From assembly GCA_026989355.1 (NCBI GenBank), contig JALSJM010000005.1:1-64000 (forward strand): DNA of 64,000 bases, written 5' to 3'. A program made the translations under genes and the position numbers. This document shows, one piece after another, positions 58,492 through 64,000 of this stretch. Position 1 is the first letter of the stretch. Each line of letters begins with the position of its first letter. This DNA comes from Paracoccaceae bacterium. Lineage in GTDB: Bacteria; Pseudomonadota; Alphaproteobacteria; Rhodobacterales; Rhodobacteraceae. The notes under the pieces are model-generated. The model had not been told where the DNA came from, did no database searches, and saw nothing but the letters and a program-made list of their open reading frames with translations.

Positions 58492-60159
58492 TCAGCGCTG
58501 CGCTTCGCGCCAGCGGGGGTGTATCCAGGGGGCAAGCTCCTCGCGCGGCAGGGGCGTACGCCCGAGGATCATGTCGGCGGCCTTCTCGCCCACCATGATC
58601 GAAGGCGCATTCAGATTGCCGTTGGTGATCCGCGGAAAGACGGAACTGTCGGCCACCCGCAGCCCCCTTGCCCCGATTACCCGGCATTCGGGATCGACCA
58701 CCGCCCGCGGATCCTCGGTCGCCCCCATGCGGCAGGTGCCGCAGGGATGAAAGGCGCTTTCGGCGTGCTCGCGGATGAAACAGTCCAGTTCGTCATCGCT
58801 CTGCACGTTCTCACCGGGCGAAATCTCGTGTTTCACATGGGGCGCAAAGGCCGGCTGCGCGAAGATTTCGCGCGTCAGACGGATGCAGGTGCGGAAATCG
58901 CGCCAGTCGTCTTCGTGGCTCATGTAGTTGAACAGGATATGCGGCGCCGCCGCCGGTTCGGCCGAGGCCAGGGTTACCGCCCCGCGCGAGGGCGAACGCA
59001 TGGGCCCCACATGGGCCTGAAAGCCATGCCCGTCGGCCACGGCCCTGCCGTCATAGCGCACAGCCATCGGCAGGAAGTGATACTGGATGTCGGGATATTC
59101 CACCCCGGCACGCGAACGGATGAACCCCGCGCTTTCGAACTGGTTCGAAGCCCCTATCCCGCTTTTCGTAAGCAGCCACTGCGCCCCGATCAGGGCCTTC
59201 GAAAACAGATTCCAGTGCCTGTAAAGGGTGATCGGCTGGCGGCTGGCATACTGGATGTAAAGTTCGAGATGATCCTGCAGGTTCTGCCCCACGCCCGGGC
59301 GGTCGGCCAGCACGGGGATGCCGTGTTCGGCCAGATGGCGGGCGGGGCCGATACCCGACAGCATCAGCAGCTTCGGCGAATTGATGGCACCGGCCGCGAT
59401 CACCACCTCGCGGCGGGCGCGGATCATCCCGATCCTGCCGCGTCGCGCCACTTCGACCCCCCGCGCACGGCCCTCTTCGATCACCACCCGGCGGGCAAAT
59501 GCGCGCACGAGGGTGCAGCCGCGTCTTTTCAGTGCCGGACGCAGATAGGCATTGGCCGCCGACCACCGCCGCCCTCGCCAGACCGTCATCTCCATCGGGC
59601 CGAAACCTTCCTGACGGTAACCGTTGTAATCATCGGTCAGCGGATAGCCCGCCTGGCGGCCGGCCTCGATGAAGGCCCGGTAAAGCGGGTTGCGCTGCGC
59701 GCCGCGCGTCACGTGCAAAGGCCCCGAACGCCCCCGCCAGGGGGTGGGCACGCCGCTGCCGTGGCCATTGTCGCCATGCCAGCTTTCCATGCGCCTGAAA
59801 TAGGGCAGCACATCCGCCCAGGCCCAGCCATGCGCGCCCATTTCCGCCCAGGTGTCGAAATCGCGGGGGTGGCCGCGCACGAAGACCATGCCATTGATGC
59901 TTGACGATCCCCCGATCACCCGCCCGCGCGGCACGATCATCCGCCGCCCGCCCAGATGCGGTTCGGGCACGCTGAGGAATCCCCAGTCATAGCGGCGCAT
60001 GTTCATCGGATAGGAAAGGGCGGCAGGCATCTGGATGAAGGGCCCGGCATCCGAGCCCCCTGCCTCGACCACGATTACCGAGGCACCCGCCTCGCTCAGG
60101 CGGAAGGCCAGCGCACAGCCCGCCGAACCGGCGCCCACGACCACGAAATCGGCCTCCAT
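58492..60159 (-). CDS. betA: Choline dehydrogenase
   Basis: A 555-residue FAD-dependent GMC oxidoreductase that oxidises choline to betaine aldehyde and on to betaine. The FAD loop is [20 protein letters not shown] at the N-terminus. GMC signatures are [20 protein letters not shown] and [16 protein letters not shown]. The catalytic His is in [12 protein letters not shown] and the Asn in [13 protein letters not shown]. Length is normal for BetA. It lies 21 bases behind betB and is the last gene of betI-betB-betA. Confidence 0.96.
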   Translation of the reverse strand: MEADFVVVGAGSAGCALAFRLSEAGASVIVVEAGGSDAGPFIQMPAALSYPMNMRRYDWGFLSVPEPHLGGRRMIVPRGRVIGGSSSINGMVFVRGHPRDFDTWAEMGAHGWAWADVLPYFRRMESWHGDNGHGSGVPTPWRGRSGPLHVTRGAQRNPLYRAFIEAGRQAGYPLTDDYNGYRQEGFGPMEMTVWRGRRWSAANAYLRPALKRRGCTLVRAFARRVVIEEGRARGVEVARRGRIGMIRARREVVIAAGAINSPKLLMLSGIGPARHLAEHGIPVLADRPGVGQNLQDHLELYIQYASRQPITLYRHWNLFSKALIGAQWLLTKSGIGASNQFESAGFIRSRAGVEYPDIQYHFLPMAVRYDGRAVADGHGFQAHVGPMRSPSRGAVTLASAEPAAAPHILFNYMSHEDDWRDFRTCIRLTREIFAQPAFAPHVKHEISPGENVQSDDELDCFIREHAESAFHPCGTCRMGATEDPRAVVDPECRVIGARGLRVADSSVFPRITNGNLNAPSIMVGEKAADMILGRTPLPREELAPWIHPRWREAQR

Positions 60160-60180
60160 CAGCGCCCCCGGCCTGCTGCC

Positions 60181-61650
60181 TCAGAACGGCGCATCCACCC
60201 CCCCCATTCCCACATAGACGGACTTCAGACGGCTGTAATGCGCGATCGCCGCATGGCCGTTTTCGCGCCCGATGCCCGATATCTTCACCCCCCCGAAAGG
60301 CATTTCGACCGGGGTCAGATTGTAGGTGTTGATCCAGGTGGTGCCGGCTTCGAGCGCGGCCACCACCCGGTGGCCCCGCGCCAGATCGCGGGTGAACACA
60401 CCCCCGGCCAGACCGTATTGCGTGGCATTGGCGCGGGCGATCACCTCGTCTTCGTCGGTAAAATCTAGCACCGACATCACCGGCCCGAAGATCTCTTCGC
60501 GGGCGATGGTCATGTCGTCGGTGACATCGGCAAAGACGGTGGGCTCCAGAAAGAAGCCGGGGCGCTCTGCCCGCCGCCCGCCGGTAACAAGCCGGGCGCC
60601 CTCTTCCTTCCCCCTGGCAATATGGGCCAGCACGATTGCAAGCTGGCCTTCCGATATCATCGGCCCGAAACTGGTGGCCTCGTCCAGCGGATCGCCCATC
60701 ACCGCACCCCGCAGGCGCCTGGCGAGCCGCTCGAGAAAGGCTTCCTTGATGCCACCCTGCACGAATACCCGGGTGCCGTTGCTGCATACCTGCCCCGCGC
60801 TGTAGAAATTGCCCAGAATCGCCGCCGAAACCGCATCTTCGGGATCGGCATCGTCAAAGACGATCAGGGGCGACTTGCCGCCAAGTTCCATCGTTGCATG
60901 TTTCATGCCCGCGGCCGCCATTTCGTAAACCCGGCGCCCGGTGGGCACCGAGCCGGTCAGCGATATCTTGGCCACCCGCGGATCGCTCACCAGCGCCGCG
61001 CCCACATCGCCCCCCCCCTGCACCACGTTGAACAGGCCGGGGGGCAGGCCCGCCTCGTGCAGGATTTCCGCAAGCTTCAGCGCCCCGAGCGGCGTAAGTT
61101 CGGAGGGCTTGAACACCATCGCATTGCCGCAGGCCAGGGCCGGCGCCGCCTTCCAGCAGGCGATCTGGGTGGGATAGTTCCACGCACCGATCCCCACGCA
61201 CAGCCCCAGGGGTTCGCGGATCGTATAGGCGAAATCGCCGCCGGGGCCGCCGCCAAGCGGAATGTGCTCGCCGGTCAGCCCGCCGGCCAGACCGCCGAAA
61301 TATTCAAGCGCATCCGCCCCCGAGGCCGCATCGGCCACCAGGGTTTCCGACAGCGGCTTGCCGGTATCGAGGGTTTCCAGAACGCTGAGTTCGCGGTTGC
61401 GTTCGCGAATGATCCCGGCAGCCCGGATCAGCACCCGACCCCGCATCCGCCCGCTCATCGCCGCCCATTCCTTTTGCGCCGCCTGCGCGCCGGCCAGCGC
61501 CTGTTCGATCACCGCCGGGGTGGCCTCGTGCAGGCGCGCAATCCTCTCGCCCGTGGCGGGAAAGACCACCCCGAGCGGCGCGCCGGTGGTATCTTCAACA
61601 GGCGCACCATTGATGAAATGGCTGGCAGATGGCTGCACGTCGGGTCTCAT
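60181..61650 (-). CDS. betB: Betaine aldehyde dehydrogenase
   Basis: A 489-residue aldehyde dehydrogenase converting betaine aldehyde to glycine betaine with NAD(P)+. The oxyanion Asn is in [13 protein letters not shown]. The base Glu is in [10 protein letters not shown] and the nucleophile Cys in [13 protein letters not shown]-terminal [20 protein letters not shown] is typical of BetB. The ATG at 61650 starts only four bases past the betI stop, so the genes are coupled. Confidence 0.95.
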   Translation of the reverse strand: MRPDVQPSASHFINGAPVEDTTGAPLGVVFPATGERIARLHEATPAVIEQALAGAQAAQKEWAAMSGRMRGRVLIRAAGIIRERNRELSVLETLDTGKPLSETLVADAASGADALEYFGGLAGGLTGEHIPLGGGPGGDFAYTIREPLGLCVGIGAWNYPTQIACWKAAPALACGNAMVFKPSELTPLGALKLAEILHEAGLPPGLFNVVQGGGDVGAALVSDPRVAKISLTGSVPTGRRVYEMAAAGMKHATMELGGKSPLIVFDDADPEDAVSAAILGNFYSAGQVCSNGTRVFVQGGIKEAFLERLARRLRGAVMGDPLDEATSFGPMISEGQLAIVLAHIARGKEEGARLVTGGRRAERPGFFLEPTVFADVTDDMTIAREEIFGPVMSVLDFTDEDEVIARANATQYGLAGGVFTRDLARGHRVVAALEAGTTWINTYNLTPVEMPFGGVKISGIGRENGHAAIAHYSRLKSVYVGMGGVDAPF

Positions 61651-61654
61651 GATT

Positions 61655-62296
61655 TCATGCCTCCTTCCTGCCACCGCCCGGGTGCTTCGCGCGATCGCCG
61701 GGCAGGCTCCGGGAACCGGCGGGGGAAGCCAGCAGGGCTTCAAGGGCATCAAGCACCTGGTCGCCCGCGCGCCGGGGATCGGGATCGGCCTCGCGCAGGG
61801 CATGGCGGATGTAGAGCCCGTCGATCAGGGCCGCAATCGTGGCGGCGATCCCGGGTGCCCGCGTTCCGGCCAGCGGCCGCAGGGCATGCAGAAGGTTGGA
61901 GCGCAGCCGGTGCTGATAGACCCGCAGCAGGCGGCGGGCCTCTTCGGATGTCTGTGCCTGAACGTAGAAGTTCATCCAGGCGGCAATCACTTCGGGGCGG
62001 AAATTGCCGGCCTCGAAACTGGCACGGATGATTGCCGCGAGGCGCGCGCGCGGCCCCTCGGCCAGGGCAAGCGCGGCCCGCACCCGGGTGCCATAGACGC
62101 TCAGGATATGGCGCATGGCAGCGGTGAATATCTGCTCCTTGCCGCCGAAATAGTGATGCGCCAGCGCGCTTGAAACGCCGGCGCGGCGCGCGATCTGGCT
62201 CACCGTCACATCCAGAGATCCCCTGTGGCCGATTTCGTGAATTGTGGCTTCAATCAGGGCCTCGCGGCGTATAGGCTCCATTCCAAGCTTGGGCAT
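61655..62296 (-). CDS. betI: Choline-responsive TetR repressor BetI
   Basis: A 213-residue TetR-family repressor. The N-terminal HTH reads [20 protein letters not shown] and [20 protein letters not shown], which is the BetI recognition sequence pattern. The C-terminal ligand domain ends in a basic tail. BetI represses the bet genes unless choline is present. The ATG at 62296 has GGAGGAAAC directly upstream; earlier codons are unlikely. A dyad in the divergent gap is a plausible target. Confidence 0.93.
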   Translation of the reverse strand: MPKLGMEPIRREALIEATIHEIGHRGSLDVTVSQIARRAGVSSALAHHYFGGKEQIFTAAMRHILSVYGTRVRAALALAEGPRARLAAIIRASFEAGNFRPEVIAAWMNFYVQAQTSEEARRLLRVYQHRLRSNLLHALRPLAGTRAPGIAATIAALIDGLYIRHALREADPDPRRAGDQVLDALEALLASPAGSRSLPGDRAKHPGGGRKEA

Positions 62297-62338
62297 GTTT
62301 CCTCCGAAAATGCTTGCCATGCCCGAAAATGCGCGCTT

Positions 62339-62358
62339 TTAATTGACTCGTCAATCAA
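62339..62358. promoter_or_regulatory. Candidate BetI operator
   Basis: TTAATTGACTCGTCAATCAA is a 20-base dyad with nine-base arms (one mismatch) around a two-base centre. It resembles the TTGATTGAC-type half-sites known for BetI. It lies in the 80-base gap between the divergent betI and choX starts, so one site could control both transcripts. Confidence 0.6.
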
Positions 62359-62376
62359 GAAAACAGGGAGCCGATC

Positions 62377-63315
62377 ATGACTTTCAGAAAAACCCTTGCG
62401 GCCCTGGCCCTTGCCGCCCTTGCCGCACCCGCACAGGCCCAGGAGCCGGAAAGCTGCGCCAGGGTCACCTTTTCCGACGTGGGCTGGACCGACATCACCG
62501 CCACCACCGCCGCCGCCAGCGAGGTGCTCGAAGCGCTCGGCTATGAAACCGAAACCAAGGTGCTGTCGGTGCCGGTCACCTATACCGCGCTTGCCCAGGG
62601 GGATGTGGACGTGTTCCTGGGCAACTGGATGCCCACCATGGAAGCCGACATCGCCCCCTATCGCGAAGCCGGCACCGTGGATACGGTGCGCGCCAATCTC
62701 GAAGGCGCCAAATATACCCTGGCCACCAACAAGGCCGGTGCCGATCTGGGCATCCGCGATTTCGCCGACATCGCCGGCCACCGGGATGCGCTTGACGGCA
62801 AGATCTACGGCATCGAGCCCGGAAACGACGGCAACCGCCTGATCATGGACATGATCGCGCAGGATGCCTTCGGCCTGAAGGATTTCAGGCTGGTGGAAAG
62901 TTCGGAACAGGGGATGCTGGCGCAGGTCGCGCGTGCCGGAAAGAAGAGCGAGCCGATCGTCTTTCTGGCGTGGGAGCCCCACCCGATGAACGCCAGTTTC
63001 GAGATCACCTACCTGACCGGCGGGGATGACTGGTTCGGCCCCGACTTCGGCGGCGCCACCGTTTACACCAACACCCGCGCGGGCTATGCGGAAGAATGCC
63101 CTGGTGTCGGAAAGTTCCTGCAGAATCTGGTCTTTTCGCTGCCGATGGAAAACGAGATCATGGGCGCCATCCTGAATGACGGCGAAGAGCCCCGCAAGGC
63201 GGCGCGGGCCTGGCTGAAGGCACACCCGGAAGTGGCGCTGAAATGGGTTGATGGCGTGACCGCCCGCGATGGCACGGACGGCGCCGAGGCCGTGAAGAAG
63301 GCGCTTGGTCTCTGA
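62377..63315 (+). CDS. choX: Choline-binding protein of ABC importer
   Basis: A 312-residue periplasmic choline-binding protein. The signal peptide MTFRKTLAALALAALAAPAQA precedes SCARVTFSDVGWTDITATTA. The aromatic box residues expected for choline lie in GWTDI, GNWMPTMEADI, AKYTL and LAWEPHPMN. It delivers choline to the ChoW/ChoV transporter. AGGGAG lies before the ATG at 62377. It is divergent from betI and followed by choW. Confidence 0.95.
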   Translation: MTFRKTLAALALAALAAPAQAQEPESCARVTFSDVGWTDITATTAAASEVLEALGYETETKVLSVPVTYTALAQGDVDVFLGNWMPTMEADIAPYREAGTVDTVRANLEGAKYTLATNKAGADLGIRDFADIAGHRDALDGKIYGIEPGNDGNRLIMDMIAQDAFGLKDFRLVESSEQGMLAQVARAGKKSEPIVFLAWEPHPMNASFEITYLTGGDDWFGPDFGGATVYTNTRAGYAEECPGVGKFLQNLVFSLPMENEIMGAILNDGEEPRKAARAWLKAHPEVALKWVDGVTARDGTDGAEAVKKALGL

Positions 63316-63390
63316 CAACAGAACTCCCTGAAACCGTCCCTCGCCCGCGCCGGGCGGGGGGCTGCGCCCTGGCCAGAGGAGGGGCCGGCA

Positions 63391-64000
63391 ATGGAATGGC
63401 TGACCGAAACCAAGATCCCGATCGGCAGATATGCCAGGCGGGCGATCGACTGGCTTCAGGATACGGCCGCGCCCTTCTTCGACTGGCTGTCATGGGTTCT
63501 GGAACTGCTGATCGACAACATCCTGTGGCTGCTGCAGACCCCTCACCCGCTGGTCGTGATCGCGGGGTTCGTGGCCCTGGCCTGGATAGTGCAGCGCAGC
63601 TGGCAGGCGCCGCTGCTGGTGCTTCTGGGCTTTCTGTTCATCCTCAATCAGGGGTATTGGGAGGAAACCACCGAAAGCCTGACGCTGGTGCTGTCCTCCT
63701 GCGTGGTCTGCATGGGGCTGGGGGTGCCGATCGGAATTGCCGCGGCACATCGCCCGCGCCTTTACGGCGCCATGCGCCCGGTGCTCGATCTGATGCAGAC
63801 CCTGCCGGCCTTCGTCTATCTCATTCCGGCGATCATCTTCTTCGGCATCGGCATGGTGCCGGGGCTGATCGCCACGGTGATCTTCGTGCTACCTGCCCCG
63901 ATCCGCCTGACGCAGCTTGGCGTGGCCAGCACCCCGAAGGCGCTTCTGGAAGCAGCCGAAGCCTTTGGCGCCACCCCCCGCCAGCGGCTGTTCAAGGTTG
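63391..64000 (+). CDS. choW: Choline ABC transporter permease, N-terminal part
   Basis: An ATG at 63391 opens a frame that runs off the right edge (at least 203 residues). The product starts MEWLTETKIPIGRYARRAID. It has several hydrophobic segments (WLLQTPHPLVVIAGFVALAW, LLVLLGFLFILNQGYW, LTLVLSSCVVCMGLGVPIGI). The ProW/ChoW permease motif DLMQTLPAFVYLIPAIIFFG is followed by AEAFGATPRQRLFKV, the EAA loop. AGAGGAGGGG precedes the ATG. It lies 75 bases after choX and is probably in the same operon; choV should follow outside the window. Confidence 0.92.
   Translation, partial: MEWLTETKIPIGRYARRAIDWLQDTAAPFFDWLSWVLELLIDNILWLLQTPHPLVVIAGFVALAWIVQRSWQAPLLVLLGFLFILNQGYWEETTESLTLVLSSCVVCMGLGVPIGIAAAHRPRLYGAMRPVLDLMQTLPAFVYLIPAIIFFGIGMVPGLIATVIFVLPAPIRLTQLGVASTPKALLEAAEAFGATPRQRLFKV

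Overview
This window is a GC-rich stretch of an alphaproteobacterial chromosome, most likely from the Rhodobacteraceae/Paracoccaceae. The evidence is the direct-repeat SOS box GTTC-N7-GTTC upstream of recA, a CckA-type hybrid kinase with CtrA-like TTAA-N7-TTAA boxes, a phaZ/phaC-phaP-phaR storage cluster, a pccB gene close to a PccR-type (ScfR) regulator, PHA-type regulatory dyads, and VPLPA-CTERM surface proteins. I see no tRNA, rRNA, CRISPR array, insertion sequence, prophage or plasmid genes. Nearly everything reads as core chromosome.

Layout. 1-16.8 kb is housekeeping: the 3' end of icd, a VPLPA-CTERM secreted protein, typA, alaS with a DUF1330 gene, recA (LexA box), a small sulfotransferase-like protein, cckA, an RsmB-type rRNA methyltransferase, guaB, a degenerate SDR and prfC. 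16.9-22.7 kb holds a von Willebrand A/VPLPA-CTERM protein behind a CtrA-like box, a TPR protein, a DEAD-box helicase and an AEC transporter. 22.7-27.4 kb is a four-gene polyamine-type ABC importer. 27.5-33.3 kb has a LysR regulator and the polyhydroxyalkanoate cluster (phaR, phaP, phaC on minus, phaZ divergent). 33.3-43.7 kb is a mixture: DUF3445, thyX, gloA, a MarR regulator, sdhE, an aspartate aminotransferase operon, an EEP-nuclease/DnaJ pair, a VOC protein and nhaA.

43.7-56 kb is the propionyl-CoA assimilation region: methylmalonyl-CoA mutase, pccA, pccB and pccR, with several small lipoprotein/secreted genes and a drug-efflux MFS gene between them. TTGCAAA-type repeats lie just upstream of pccB. 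56-58.4 kb has a CoxG-like protein, a secreted protein, a DUF465 protein and an alpha-carbonic anhydrase interrupted by one in-frame TAG. 58.5-64 kb is the choline-to-glycine-betaine locus: betI-betB-betA on minus and choX-choW (running off the end) on plus, with a BetI-like dyad between them.

The most unusual points are: (i) CckA has a spacer of about 265 residues between its ATPase and receiver domains, with relaxed codon use and an in-frame perfect palindrome; (ii) CtrA-like boxes sit before both cckA and the vWA surface-protein gene; (iii) the carbonic anhydrase carries a single nonsense codon; (iv) two related tiny lipoproteins sit between pccA and pccB, one of only 44 residues. No wholly new multi-gene system is evident. 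These are single-locus anomalies in a conserved background. All family assignments come from reading motifs by eye, not from database searches.
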